Source of the DNA: Candidatus Woesearchaeota archaeon
GTDB taxonomy: Archaea > Nanobdellota > Nanobdellia > Woesearchaeales > ARS49
NCBI GenBank assembly: GCA_018302815.1
Contig: JAGVZE010000013.1
Location: 1-64,000, forward strand
Reading direction: 5' to 3'
Length of the DNA stretch: 64,000 bases
The notes under the pieces were generated by a model that saw nothing but the letters and a program-made list of their open reading frames with translations, was not told the origin of the DNA and ran no database searches. Shown here one piece after another: positions 16,173 through 25,127 of this stretch. Both the position numbers and the translations under genes were made by a program. The stretch's first letter is position 1. Each line of letters starts with the position of its first letter.

Positions 16173-17102
16173 TTACTTAGCGTACTCATGCGAAGCCAAA
16201 GAACCAGTCACAAACTTATACGCCTCAAGCGCAGCTATCGAACCCATCCCTGCGCTAATGACCGTCTGCTTGTACGGAATAGAAGTAAGATCGCCGCACG
16301 CGTACAAACCGGGCGTCTTTGTTCTCGTAAGAGCGTCAACAACAATCTCGCCAACAGCATTAGTCTCTATAAGACCCGTCACCATATCAGTGTGGGTCTC
16401 CCAGCCAATCTCTGAAAAAATACCCTGCACTGAAAGCTCACGGCGATTCTTTGTGTTCACTTCCTCTATGATTAACGCTTTCACGAACTTATCACCCTGA
16501 ATCTCAACAGGAGAATGATTTGTGATAATCTCAATTTTAGGCTCTTTTTTTGCGATTTCAACAGTCACTTCATCAGCCCTGAACTGGTCTCTTCGGTGCA
16601 CAAGATACACCTTCTTCGCAATACGAGCAAGCTCTAACGCTCCTTCCAATGCGCTGTTGCCGCCGCCTATAACCACCGTCTCTTTATTCGGGAACAAAGG
16701 AGCATCGCAAGTCGTGCACGTTGAAAGACCCCTGCCGAAAAACTTGTCCTCACCAGCGATGTTGAGCTTACGCCTCTCTCTTCCGTAGCAAAGTATGACC
16801 GTCTTAGAATCAAGTTTTTTGCCGTCCTCAAACTCTATTGTGAAGTTTTTACCTTTTGAAATACTGGCGACTCTGGATTCGAGAATCTCGGCGCCCCACT
16901 TCTTTGCCTGCGCCCAAAACTTCTTCATCAGTTCAGGACCAGGACCCTCATAACCCGGATAATTCTGAATATCATTCGTGGAATTCGTCTCACCGCCAAT
17001 ATTCGGACCTGTAACAAGAAGCGTCTTAAGTTTTTTCCTTCCGGCATAGATAGCAGCAGTCATACCCGCTGAACCTGCGCCCACGATAATCACATCATAC
17101 AT
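16173..17102 (-). CDS. trxB: Thioredoxin reductase-like flavoprotein
   Basis: A 309-residue low-molecular-weight thioredoxin reductase. It has FAD-binding MYDVIIVGAGSAGMTAAIYA, redox-active STCTTCDAP (CxxC; most homologues have CATCDG), an NAD(P) site VVIGGGNSALEGALELA with HRRDQFRA, and a C-terminal FAD motif PGLYACGDLT. It passes electrons from NAD(P)H to a thioredoxin-like protein. The HRRxxxR sequence argues for NADPH. The start at 17102 is supported by GCTTAAATAG (17125-17134) 27 bases upstream, hence leaderless. The palindromic element begins 5 bases past its stop. Confidence 0.93.
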   Translation of the reverse strand: MYDVIIVGAGSAGMTAAIYAGRKKLKTLLVTGPNIGGETNSTNDIQNYPGYEGPGPELMKKFWAQAKKWGAEILESRVASISKGKNFTIEFEDGKKLDSKTVILCYGRERRKLNIAGEDKFFGRGLSTCTTCDAPLFPNKETVVIGGGNSALEGALELARIAKKVYLVHRRDQFRADEVTVEIAKKEPKIEIITNHSPVEIQGDKFVKALIIEEVNTKNRRELSVQGIFSEIGWETHTDMVTGLIETNAVGEIVVDALTRTKTPGLYACGDLTSIPYKQTVISAGMGSIAALEAYKFVTGSLASHEYAK

Positions 17103-17205
17103 AAAACGCAATTCCACTCACTGACTATTTAAGCATTATGAATATGTCAAAAACACCATTACAGAATAGAAATCTATATTAAACGCCAAACTGCGAGCGA
17201 AGCTT

Positions 17206-17619
17206 ATGAACAACGAACACAACCTCTCAACGCTCGTCATAATCATTCTTGCGAGCGTAAGCCTCATCGCAACACTCTTCTTCGAAACTAGGCTCACATC
17301 CTGGGCCGCGCTTGAAATGGTCATCTTCCTATTCTCCATGATGGTCACGACAGCGCTATTCTTCGGCCTTTGGCTTGATGAACCATGGACGCAATCCCTT
17401 GCAATAATATTCTTTAGCGGCTCGATTGCGAACATGCTCTGGATGTTCGGCATAACACCCGCCAAGCTCACATTCCTCTTCGGAATACTAGTGAACGTCT
17501 GCGGAATCGCGATTGCGCTCTCAAAAGTAGAGAAGCCTTTGTCATACGACATCCAAACATACGAAGTCGAAGAAGCGAAACGGGACTTGGCTGAAAACAA
17601 GAAGAAAGGCAAACGCTGA
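17206..17619 (+). CDS. Four-helix membrane protein
   Basis: A 137-residue protein with four predicted membrane helices (about residues 9-30, 36-56, 64-84 and 88-106), then a charged cytoplasmic tail of 30 residues rich in Lys and Glu. No family is recognised. A TATA-like ATATTAAAC is near 17172-17180, leaving a leader of a few bases. The palindromic element copy C starts 10 bases after its stop and may serve as its 3' end. Function unknown. Confidence 0.75.
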   Translation: MNNEHNLSTLVIIILASVSLIATLFFETRLTSWAALEMVIFLFSMMVTTALFFGLWLDEPWTQSLAIIFFSGSIANMLWMFGITPAKLTFLFGILVNVCGIAIALSKVEKPLSYDIQTYEVEEAKRDLAENKKKGKR

Positions 17620-17628
17620 GCGCCTGCT

Positions 17629-17781
17629 AAATAAAGAAATTGCCTGAAAACTCGCTATCCCTCGGAGCAAAGCTCCGAGGTATTACGCGAGTTTTCTCCT
17701 GCTGGACCGGCAATTTCTGTCTTTCAGTTTGTGTCGTGTTTCCGAAGCAAGCTTCTGGGTATTGAACCCAACCTGAAATAA
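17629..17781. repeat. Two-domain palindromic element, copy C (153 bp)
   Basis: The length and outer sequence match copy B: AGAAATTGCC...GGCAATTTCT and GAAAACTCGC...GCGAGTTTTC are conserved. The innermost hairpin changes to CTCGGAG/CTCCGAG (17661-17679) and remains perfectly paired, although copy B has CGCAG/CTGCG there. In the right domain CAT:ATG of copy B becomes CAG:CTG (in TTTCAG 17722-17727 and CTGAAA). These paired changes show that folding, not sequence, is conserved. The copy fills the space between a plus-strand gene and the FHA gene, 3' to both. Confidence 0.9.
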
Positions 17782-17782
17782 A

Positions 17783-18190
17783 TCAGTCGAAATCTATTCG
17801 AATCATATTCGCGCCAATAATAATCTCATCACCAGTTCGAATCTCACAAGAAATTCCTGATTTAACAGGGGCGGTGATGTTATTACGATAAATACCGGTT
17901 CCGTGCTTCGAGCCCAAATCCTCAATAAACCATTTTTTAAAAATCCAAAAACCTTTTTGGTGAATTCGAGCATGAGTTCGAGAAACTACTGAGCCATCAA
18001 GAACAAGAGCATTAATAGGATCACGCCCAACAGAAATATCCAATAGTGAAGTCGTCACAATCTTTAATTTATCAGCACCTTTTATGACTGCAGGCTGAAC
18101 CAGACCACCCCACAATTTAAACCAATCAGTATGGGTTCCAAACAAGGCATCTTCACGATACCAACTGCCAGTCCTCAATGAAAATCTCAT
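17783..18190 (-). CDS. FHA-domain phosphothreonine-binding protein
   Basis: A 135-residue protein. Residues 40-130 form an FHA domain with ISVGRDPINALVL, the phosphothreonine-binding VVSRTHARI, and a final LGSKHGTGIYRNN loop. The N-terminal 40 residues (Trp-rich, LFGTHTDWFKLWGG) are of unknown type. FHA proteins recruit partners phosphorylated by Hanks-type kinases, and such a kinase is encoded at 14006-15001. A TATA-like GTTATAAAATC lies 28 bases before the start. The palindromic element copy C adjoins its stop. Confidence 0.92.
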   Translation of the reverse strand: MRFSLRTGSWYREDALFGTHTDWFKLWGGLVQPAVIKGADKLKIVTTSLLDISVGRDPINALVLDGSVVSRTHARIHQKGFWIFKKWFIEDLGSKHGTGIYRNNITAPVKSGISCEIRTGDEIIIGANMIRIDFD

Positions 18191-18250
18191 AATTAAATAA
18201 AATGAGTTTGATTTTATAACACTTTGCTTTCAAAAGAACCACAAGCTGAA

Positions 18251-20854
18251 TCAATTCCCCGAAAAGAACTTGTGCAATTCCATATACAAAAATCCTGAAA
18301 AAGAGACACCTAGAATCATCCCTAATTCTGTTGCGGAAAGAGCGACCGTGCTGAAGACCTCCTGCAGCAAAGGCACGTAAAGAACCGCGAGCTGCAGACC
18401 CATACTCGAACCTATCGCAAGATACAACCACATATTAGAGAAAGGCTTCACGAAAAATATCGGCTTGTGCAAAGAATGGCAGCTTAGCGCAAGCAACGAC
18501 TCGAAGAAAACCACTGTAGTGAAAGCAATCGTCTGCGCCTTTGTCAAATCATCCAAGAACAAATAGAACAAACCAAGAACGCCAAGCGTCAAAAGAATAG
18601 GACGCACAACCAGGTGCTTTCCTAGCCCATGGAACACGCTCTCTCCTGGTTTTCTTGGCGGAACCTCCATCACGTTAGGCTCCGCAGGGTCAATACCCAG
18701 CGCCAGCGCCGGGAAACCATCAGTTACCAAGTTTATCCACAAAATCTGCAAAGCAAGAAGCGGCAACGGCAGTCCCGCAACCAGCGCGCAAAGGATGATG
18801 GAAACCTCGCCAATATTACTTGCGAGCAGGTAAGCCAAATACTTCTTGATATTCTCGAACACCCTTCTGCCCTCTTCGATTGCGCGCACTATCGTCGCGA
18901 AATTATCATCAGCTAGAACCATGACGCTAGCTTCCTTTGCGACATCAGTGCCTGTTATGCCCATCGAAATACCAATATCCGCCTTCTTAATCGCAGGAGC
19001 GTCATTCACGCCATCGCCAGTCATCGCGACAATGTGGCCATTGGCCTTGAGAGCTGCCACGATGTGAAGCTTGTCCTCAGGATTAACACGAGCATAAATT
19101 GAAATTTCCTCTACCTGCTTTCCAAGATCAGTCATCGCTCGAAGCTCATCGCCCGCGACAGCACGACCCTCAATACCAATCTCTTTAGCAACCGCCTGCG
19201 CAGTAGTTATGTTATCACCAGTAATCATCACAACCTTAATTCCTGCGGTCTTACACTTCTCCACTGCACCCTTAGCGTCAGGACGCGGCGGATCCATCAT
19301 CGCCTGCAATCCAACAAACACCATATCAGACTCGTACTTCTTATCGCTAGGCGAAAGGTCCTTGTACGCGAACGCGAGAACACGCAAAGCGCTCTTCGCA
19401 AACTCATCATTCTTTGAAAGAATAGCCTCCTTCTCTTTTCTTGTCAGACGCTCAATTCTGCCGTTAACCAAAATCTGCGAGCAAAGATTAAGAACAATCT
19501 CGGGCGCCCCTTTCATATAAGCCGCCTTGCGTTTGCCAACCGTATGCACAGTAGTCATGCGCTTACGTTCGCTCGTGAACTCGACTTCCTCGAGCCTTGG
19601 GAACTCATCATGCATACGCTCATCATCAAGCCCTGCTTTTCTTGCGCTCACAAGCAAAGCGCCCTCAGTAGGATCTCCAATTATCTGCCACGCATCCCCT
19701 TCCTTTTTCAAAGAAGCATTATTATTCAAAGCACCAATCCTTAGAAGCAATTCGAATTTCTTGGCATCATCGCCAAACTCGCCCTGCGGAGCGTAACCCG
19801 CACCAGAGATAGAAACAACTTTACGATTCACGAACAACTGCCTAACAGTCATCTCGTTTTTCGTTAACGTGCCTGTCTTATCAGTGCAAATGACCGAACA
19901 AGAGCCAAGAGTCTCGACGCTCGGCAAATGGCGAATCAGAGCGTTCTTCTTCGCAAGCCTTTGAACGCCAAGCGAAAGACCGACAGTCACAACAGCGGGC
20001 AACCCTTCCGGAATAGCGGCCACAGCGAGCGAAACAGCGGTCAAAAGAATAGCGGTGAACGATTCCTCGAGGCGCACAACGCCAACAACGAAAACCAGCA
20101 CTGCGATGAAAATAACTATCATCCCAATCTTCGCGCTCAATTTAGCGAGAGTCTTTTGAAGCGGAGTAGCCTCAGTCTTAGTCTCCTGAATAAGCGTAGC
20201 TATTTTGCCAATCTCTGTTTGCATACCTGTTCCCACAACAACCGCGCGCGCATGTCCGCTAGTAATAATAGTGCTAGAGAACAGCATGTTCTTCCTGTCA
20301 GCCACGCCCACTTCCTTTGCGATCACACTAACCAGCTTCTTTTCAGGAAGGCTTTCACCCGTTAACACCGCTTCCTGCGCGCCCAAATTCATCGCCTCAA
20401 GAAGACGGCAGTCCGCTGACACTTTATCACCCGTGTTCAATATCAGAACATCACCCGGCACGACCTCTGTCGCATCCAAAATCATCTGCTTTCCATCACG
20501 AAGCACTGTCGCTTTAAGCGAGATAAGCTTCATCAAAGCCTCGATAGCGGCTTCAGCGCGGTATTCTTGGAAGAACCCTAACAACGCGTTCAGGACGACG
20601 ATGATGCCAATCACGTAGAAATCAATGTATTCCTCAACTATAAGAGAGATTATCATCGCGCCGAACAAAATCCAGACAAGCGGGCTCTTGAACTGCGAAA
20701 GAAGAATAACCAACGGATGTATTCGCTCGGCCTCTTTTAGCCTATTCTGGCCGTATATCTTCAGCCGCTCACTTGCATCCTCAGTAGAGAGTCCTTTATC
20801 AGAAGAACGAAAATGCTCGAGCACCTCTTTTTCTGATGAACGGTAAAAGTCCAT
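18251..20854 (-). CDS. Calcium-transporting P-type ATPase (P2A/SERCA type)
   Basis: About 867 residues, full length. Actuator-domain TGES is in VLTGESLPEKK, the phosphorylation site is CSVICTDKTGTLTKNEM, the hinge is MTGDGVNDAPAIKKADIG, and ten helices are expected. Calcium ligands of SERCA are present: the TM4 motif AAIPEGLPA, TM5 ASNIGE and TM6 NLVTDGFPA, so both calcium sites may exist. It pumps Ca2+ (or Mn2+) out of the cytoplasm. The start is ATG 20854, with TATA-like CTATATAAAG centred about 29 bases upstream; the longer TTG start at 20872 is too close to that box. It is transcribed alone. Confidence 0.94.
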   Translation of the reverse strand: MDFYRSSEKEVLEHFRSSDKGLSTEDASERLKIYGQNRLKEAERIHPLVILLSQFKSPLVWILFGAMIISLIVEEYIDFYVIGIIVVLNALLGFFQEYRAEAAIEALMKLISLKATVLRDGKQMILDATEVVPGDVLILNTGDKVSADCRLLEAMNLGAQEAVLTGESLPEKKLVSVIAKEVGVADRKNMLFSSTIITSGHARAVVVGTGMQTEIGKIATLIQETKTEATPLQKTLAKLSAKIGMIVIFIAVLVFVVGVVRLEESFTAILLTAVSLAVAAIPEGLPAVVTVGLSLGVQRLAKKNALIRHLPSVETLGSCSVICTDKTGTLTKNEMTVRQLFVNRKVVSISGAGYAPQGEFGDDAKKFELLLRIGALNNNASLKKEGDAWQIIGDPTEGALLVSARKAGLDDERMHDEFPRLEEVEFTSERKRMTTVHTVGKRKAAYMKGAPEIVLNLCSQILVNGRIERLTRKEKEAILSKNDEFAKSALRVLAFAYKDLSPSDKKYESDMVFVGLQAMMDPPRPDAKGAVEKCKTAGIKVVMITGDNITTAQAVAKEIGIEGRAVAGDELRAMTDLGKQVEEISIYARVNPEDKLHIVAALKANGHIVAMTGDGVNDAPAIKKADIGISMGITGTDVAKEASVMVLADDNFATIVRAIEEGRRVFENIKKYLAYLLASNIGEVSIILCALVAGLPLPLLALQILWINLVTDGFPALALGIDPAEPNVMEVPPRKPGESVFHGLGKHLVVRPILLTLGVLGLFYLFLDDLTKAQTIAFTTVVFFESLLALSCHSLHKPIFFVKPFSNMWLYLAIGSSMGLQLAVLYVPLLQEVFSTVALSATELGMILGVSFSGFLYMELHKFFSGN

Positions 20855-20956
20855 GTAAAGATTGCTAGGCAATTCTCCTTTATATAGTTAATTGAGCGCT
20901 CTTACGCGACAAAGCTTAAAAACAACACATGCTTTCCAATATCAAAAGGTGATACC

Positions 20957-21808
20957 ATGACAACCGCGCAAGACCTCCTTAAAACCAACTATGTCTCAGC
21001 AGACATCAACGACACAATCGCATCGCTCCTTGGCAAGTTCAAGAAAGCAAAACAGCATTTCGCGCTCGTATTCGACAAAAATGAGTATATGGGCGTCGTA
21101 GAGCGACGATTCCTTCTTACCAGCAGAATAAACGTGGCAGAGATGAAAGTCAAGAACGTCGTCAAGAAACGAAGCAAATCAAAGACCCCATTCTACGTCC
21201 CTGAACTCTGCATTTCGGATGACGTCAAGAAAATATGCAAACTCATGAACGCGGCAAACATCCACGCGCTCCCTGTCCTTGAAAAAGGCAAAGTTCTCGG
21301 AGTCGTTCGAGCGTGGGATCTTGTGCAAGCGATCTCTTCAGAATACAAAAAAGTCACCTGCGAACAGCTCGCCTGCCTAGACCTTGTAACAGTCAAAGAG
21401 AACGACACCATATCAACAGTAATCAACGCGATCAGCAAGCACAGCATCGACCACATACCAGTCGTCGATACATTGGGCAAAACTGTCGGAATGATAGCGC
21501 TATCAGACCTTCTTGAGAACCCTCGAATATGGGGAGCGGAAGGACAGCACGTGCCTAAAGGAGCCAGCAGGCAGCCAGGAAAACGCGCAGGCTACCAGCA
21601 CGGCGAGAAAACAAGCAACATGGATCTGCCGATAAAAAACATAATGAGCAAAGTAAATGTTTGCTGCACGACCCCATCGACAACAATACCTTCTGCGGTC
21701 AAATTGATGGCAGACGGCGGAGTTTGCAGCATCATACTGATGCAAAACGGCAAAGCAGTCGGAATCCTCACTATGAAGGATATTCTCGCTGACTACGCCA
21801 AATCATGA
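20957..21808 (+). CDS. Protein with four CBS domains
   Basis: A 283-residue protein made of two CBS pairs: residues about 5-130 and 135-283. The second pair contains IDHIPVVDTLGKTVGMIAL and CSIILMQNGKAVGILTMKD, typical CBS strands with adenine-nucleotide or S-adenosyl ligand pockets. The insert GASRQPGKRAGYQHGEK between domains 3 and 4 is basic and may touch nucleic acid. There is no fused catalytic domain. It is preceded by AAAGGTGATACC, a strong ribosome binding site, and overlaps the PEBP gene by 4 bases. A sensory or regulatory role is likely; the ligand is unknown. Confidence 0.88.
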   Translation: MTTAQDLLKTNYVSADINDTIASLLGKFKKAKQHFALVFDKNEYMGVVERRFLLTSRINVAEMKVKNVVKKRSKSKTPFYVPELCISDDVKKICKLMNAANIHALPVLEKGKVLGVVRAWDLVQAISSEYKKVTCEQLACLDLVTVKENDTISTVINAISKHSIDHIPVVDTLGKTVGMIALSDLLENPRIWGAEGQHVPKGASRQPGKRAGYQHGEKTSNMDLPIKNIMSKVNVCCTTPSTTIPSAVKLMADGGVCSIILMQNGKAVGILTMKDILADYAKS

Positions 21809-22260
21809 AGCTCACAAGCGTATTCAAAGAAGGCGAAAGCATACCATCAAAATACACCTGCGATGGAGCGAATGAAACCATAACCCTTTCTGTGAGCGAT
21901 GTTCCATCATCGGCTAAAAGCCTCGCGCTTATAATGGACGATCCGGACATCCCTAACTTTGTCAAAAAGAAGTTTGGAATAACTGAATTTGTGCACTGGG
22001 TTCTGTTCAATATCGCGCCGAATGTCAAGACGATCGGGCCTTCAACTCACGGGGTAAACGGAAAAAATAGCAGCGGCGAGAACAAGTATGCAGGACCCTG
22101 CCCTCCTGACAAAGAACACAGATATTTCTTTCGGCTTTACGCTCTCGATAAAATTCTAGATTTGAAAGAAGGCGCGACCAAGGAACAAGCGCTTGACGCG
22201 ATGAAAGGACACGTTCTAGCTGAAGAGCAATTGATAGGAAGATATAACCGCGTGAAGTAG
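21805..22260 (+). CDS. PEBP/YbhB-YbcL family protein
   Basis: A 151-residue protein with the PEBP fold: SKYTCDGANETITL, LIMDDPDIPNF, FVHWVLFNI and GPCPPDKEHRYFFRLYALD carry the anion-pocket residues (DDPD, H, GP.PP..HRY). Family members bind phospholipids or anions; prokaryotic functions are little known. It overlaps the CBS gene (ATGA). The T-rich stretch after its stop (22262-22305) is a probable transcription end. Confidence 0.92.
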   Translation: MKLTSVFKEGESIPSKYTCDGANETITLSVSDVPSSAKSLALIMDDPDIPNFVKKKFGITEFVHWVLFNIAPNVKTIGPSTHGVNGKNSSGENKYAGPCPPDKEHRYFFRLYALDKILDLKEGATKEQALDAMKGHVLAEEQLIGRYNRVK

Positions 22261-22261
22261 T

Positions 22262-22305
22262 ATTCTTACACGAATGTTATTTTATTGTTACTCTCTAGTT
22301 TTAAC
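22262..22305 (+). terminator. T-rich probable archaeal terminator after PEBP gene
   Basis: The sequence after the stop has several T runs, including TTATTTTATTGTTAC and TAGTTTTAAC, without a strong hairpin. This is the usual form of archaeal termination. The rest of the 134-base gap holds the promoter of the next gene at 22364-22373. Confidence 0.35.
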
Positions 22306-22363
22306 ATTTTAAGCATAACTAAAGTCTAAAAAAGACTTATGATAAGCCCAGTATAGACATAAC

Positions 22364-22373
22364 ATTTAAATAG
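22364..22373 (+). promoter_or_regulatory. TATA-like box of the glucan operon
   Basis: ATTTAAATAG is centred 27 bases before a GTG start at 22395. It is the only strong TATA-like element ahead of the six genes from 22395 to 26960, which are joined by overlaps or short gaps. Confidence 0.6.
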
Positions 22374-22394
22374 AAGTCACAACATTTCTCCAGC

Positions 22395-22661
22395 GTGATA
22401 CGCTCAAAAGGTAACGTGAAACGCCAGCGTTCAACGTACCAGGAGATACGCCAGAAAATAATCGACGAGTTCTCCAGGGGCGAGCGCACGGTCAACCAGA
22501 TCGCCAAATCGACCGGCCTCACCTGGAGAACCGTCGACCTTCATCTAATCTGGCTCACTGGAAAAGGCGCCATCGAACCGGTCTTCTTAAGCGAATACGT
22601 CAAGATATACAGAAAGAAAGAACATGCAGAATCCCGACTCGTGAAACGAGGTGGAACATGA
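22395..22661 (+). CDS. Winged helix-turn-helix transcriptional regulator
   Basis: An 88-residue wHTH protein. The recognition region is RTVNQIAKSTGLTWRTVDLH followed by the wing LIWLTGKGAIEPVF, with a basic tail. No effector domain is present. A leaderless GTG start is supported by the TATA-like box 27 bases upstream. It is the first gene of the glucan operon and overlaps the GT4 gene by 4 bases, so it is a good candidate for an autoregulator of storage-glucan metabolism; the operator is not identified. Confidence 0.85.
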   Translation: MIRSKGNVKRQRSTYQEIRQKIIDEFSRGERTVNQIAKSTGLTWRTVDLHLIWLTGKGAIEPVFLSEYVKIYRKKEHAESRLVKRGGT

Positions 22662-23866
22662 GCAAAATCAAAGTCTTGATGTTCGGCTGGGAGTTCCCTC
22701 CATTCAAAAGCGGAGGGCTTGGAACAGCCTGCCACGACCTCACAAAAGGGCTCGCGCAAGAAGACGTCAAAGTCACGTTTGTAATGCCACACGCGCCAAA
22801 TGGAGCAAACGCGAAATTCGTCAAACTAATCGGAACAAACGCTCTTGCCAAAAACGTCAACATCAAGACAGTCGACAGCCCGCTCACACCATACATGAAC
22901 GAGAGCACGTACGAACAACACCTCTCAAACGGCGGCAAAAATAACGCGATTTATGGGAAGAATTTGATATTAGAAGTCAAACGGTACACCGCGCTCGCAG
23001 AACACGTCGCACGCAATGAAGAACACGACATCATCCACGCGCACGACTGGATGACGTACCAAGCCGCGATAAAAGCCAAACGCGCAAGCAAAAAACCGCT
23101 CGTCGTCCACCTGCACGCAACCGAATTCGACAGAACAGGAGGACACCCAGACCCGCGCATCAGCCACATAGAATACGAAGGACTAAACGCAGCGGATGTC
23201 GTAATCACCAACAGCGAATTCTCCAAAAAAAACATACTCACGCACTACAAAATTCCCGCGAACAAAATAAAAGTCGTACACTGGGGCATCGATGAGGAGA
23301 ACATACCAAAAGGAACATACAAAGCAGCGAACGAAAACATCGTGCTATTCCTTGGACGAGTCACAATCCAAAAAGGACCAGACTATTTCATCGAGACAGC
23401 AAAAAAAGTGCTCGAATACGAACCGAACACGACATTTGTCATAGCAGGCGATGGCGATATGCTCCCTCGCATAATCAACAGAACCGCAGAGCTTGGAATC
23501 GCGAACAACGTAATATTCACAGGAGCCTTGCGCGGAGACGACGTGCACAAAGCATTCAAAACAGCCAAACTATACGTCATGCCAAGCGTATCAGAACCAT
23601 TCGGACTTGTCGCGCTTGAAAGCATCAAAAATGGAACGCCCGTCCTTCTTAGCAAAACAAGCGGCGTCTCAGAAGTCGTACAAAACGCGCTCAAAGCAGA
23701 CTTCTGGGACATCGATTCAATGACGAACAAAATAGTAAGCGTGCTGCGCCACAGCGCGCTTCGCGAAGATCTAAGCACTAACGCGAAACAAGAATCAGCG
23801 AAATTCACTTTACGAGAACCGGCAAGAAAAGTCAAAGAAATATACGAAACATTGAGGAAACATTAA
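22658..23866 (+). CDS. Glycogen synthase-like glycosyltransferase (GT4/GT5 type)
   Basis: A 402-residue GT-B glycosyltransferase. The N-terminal MFGWEFPPFKSGGLGTACHD carries the GGLG loop typical of starch and glycogen synthases, HAHDWMTYQA is the second domain-1 signature, and the C-terminal EPFGLVALESIKNGTPV contains the Ex7E nucleophile-type motif. It probably extends an alpha-glucan from ADP- or UDP-glucose; sucrose-phosphate-like or trehalose-type reactions cannot be excluded. GAGGTGG precedes the ATG. It lies between the regulator and the GH57 enzyme. Confidence 0.88.
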   Translation: MSKIKVLMFGWEFPPFKSGGLGTACHDLTKGLAQEDVKVTFVMPHAPNGANAKFVKLIGTNALAKNVNIKTVDSPLTPYMNESTYEQHLSNGGKNNAIYGKNLILEVKRYTALAEHVARNEEHDIIHAHDWMTYQAAIKAKRASKKPLVVHLHATEFDRTGGHPDPRISHIEYEGLNAADVVITNSEFSKKNILTHYKIPANKIKVVHWGIDEENIPKGTYKAANENIVLFLGRVTIQKGPDYFIETAKKVLEYEPNTTFVIAGDGDMLPRIINRTAELGIANNVIFTGALRGDDVHKAFKTAKLYVMPSVSEPFGLVALESIKNGTPVLLSKTSGVSEVVQNALKADFWDIDSMTNKIVSVLRHSALREDLSTNAKQESAKFTLREPARKVKEIYETLRKH

Positions 23867-23909
23867 AAAGGACATAAACTATGAACAACAATAAAGGGGT
23901 AAAAAGGGG

Positions 23910-25127
23910 ATGACAAACGTTTGCCTGTACTTCCAGGTTCACCAGCCGTATCGAGTACGCAGATATACGCTCTTCGACATAGGCAAAAACAGCCAGTACT
24001 TTGATACTGAGAAAAACAAAGAAGTTTTGCACAAAGTCGCAAAAAAATGCTACATACCCGCAACGCGCGTGATACTAGACTTGATTAAGAAGAATCCTGA
24101 TTTCAAAGTCGCGTACAGCATATCAGGCACGGCAATCGAACAATTCCAAGAACATTCTCCTGAAACACTCGAACTGTTCCAAGAACTCTCTGATTCAGAC
24201 AGAGTAGAATTCCTGAACGAAACATATTACCACAGCCTAAGCGCGCTATACGACAAAGACGAATTTTCCCAGCAAGTAAAACAACACCAGAAAATCGTCA
24301 AGAAATTATTCGGACAAAAACCGACGGTCTTTAGGAACACTGAATTGATATATAACAACGAAATAGCAAAGACAGTCCAGTCGCTCGGCTACAAAGCTAT
24401 ACTCGCGGAGGGCTGGGACGGAGTGCTCGGCTGGAGAAGCCCGAACTACGTCTACAAAGCCAGCGGAACCAAACTAAATCTTTTACTCAAGAACTACAAA
24501 CTTTCAGATGACATCGCGTTCAGATTCAGCGACAAAAAATGGAACGGCTGGCCGCTCACCACTGAAAAATTCGCATCCTGGGTCGCGCCCATACCTGGCG
24601 ATAGCGTGAATCTCTTCATGGACTACGAAACATTCGGCGAACACCAATGGGCAGACACAGGAATATTCAACTTCCTAAGGCATTTGCCATCGGCGCTGCG
24701 CAAACACAACATAGGATTTAGCCATCCGAGCGAACTTGCCGCAATTGATGCAAAAGACGAACTCGACATACACCACCCCTTAAGCTGGGCTGACGTTGAA
24801 AGAGACACAAGCGCTTGGCTTGGAAACAAAATGCAGCAAAGCGCGGCATCAACAATATTCAAGCTCAAAAATGAAGTGCTGGCGTCGGGCAATGCTTCGC
24901 TCATAGACTCTTGGAAAAAACTCACGACCTCGGACCACTTCTACTATATGTGCACCAAATGGTTCAACGATGGAGACGTACACAAATACTTCAGCCCGTA
25001 CGAAACCCCATACGAAGCATACATCGCGTACATGAACATAGTGCAAGACATACAACACCAGCTCAAAATGTCAAAACCAAAACTATTCTCAAGCTTCACA
25101 AAATATCTCAAAGAGGTGAGCGCATGA
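23910..25127 (+). CDS. GH57 family alpha-amylase/4-alpha-glucanotransferase
   Basis: A 405-residue GH57 catalytic domain. Conserved region 1 is LYFQVHQPYR, region 3 with the nucleophile Glu is FRNTELIYNN, and region 4 with the acid Asp is LFMDYETFGEHQ; region 5 follows in LPSALRKHNI. The size matches short archaeal GH57 alpha-amylases, without the branching-enzyme C-terminal helices. It cuts or rearranges alpha-1,4-glucan made by the synthase encoded upstream. It is followed after a 4-base overlap by two genes for small related proteins, an arrangement suggesting partners of the enzyme. Confidence 0.92.
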   Translation: MTNVCLYFQVHQPYRVRRYTLFDIGKNSQYFDTEKNKEVLHKVAKKCYIPATRVILDLIKKNPDFKVAYSISGTAIEQFQEHSPETLELFQELSDSDRVEFLNETYYHSLSALYDKDEFSQQVKQHQKIVKKLFGQKPTVFRNTELIYNNEIAKTVQSLGYKAILAEGWDGVLGWRSPNYVYKASGTKLNLLLKNYKLSDDIAFRFSDKKWNGWPLTTEKFASWVAPIPGDSVNLFMDYETFGEHQWADTGIFNFLRHLPSALRKHNIGFSHPSELAAIDAKDELDIHHPLSWADVERDTSAWLGNKMQQSAASTIFKLKNEVLASGNASLIDSWKKLTTSDHFYYMCTKWFNDGDVHKYFSPYETPYEAYIAYMNIVQDIQHQLKMSKPKLFSSFTKYLKEVSA

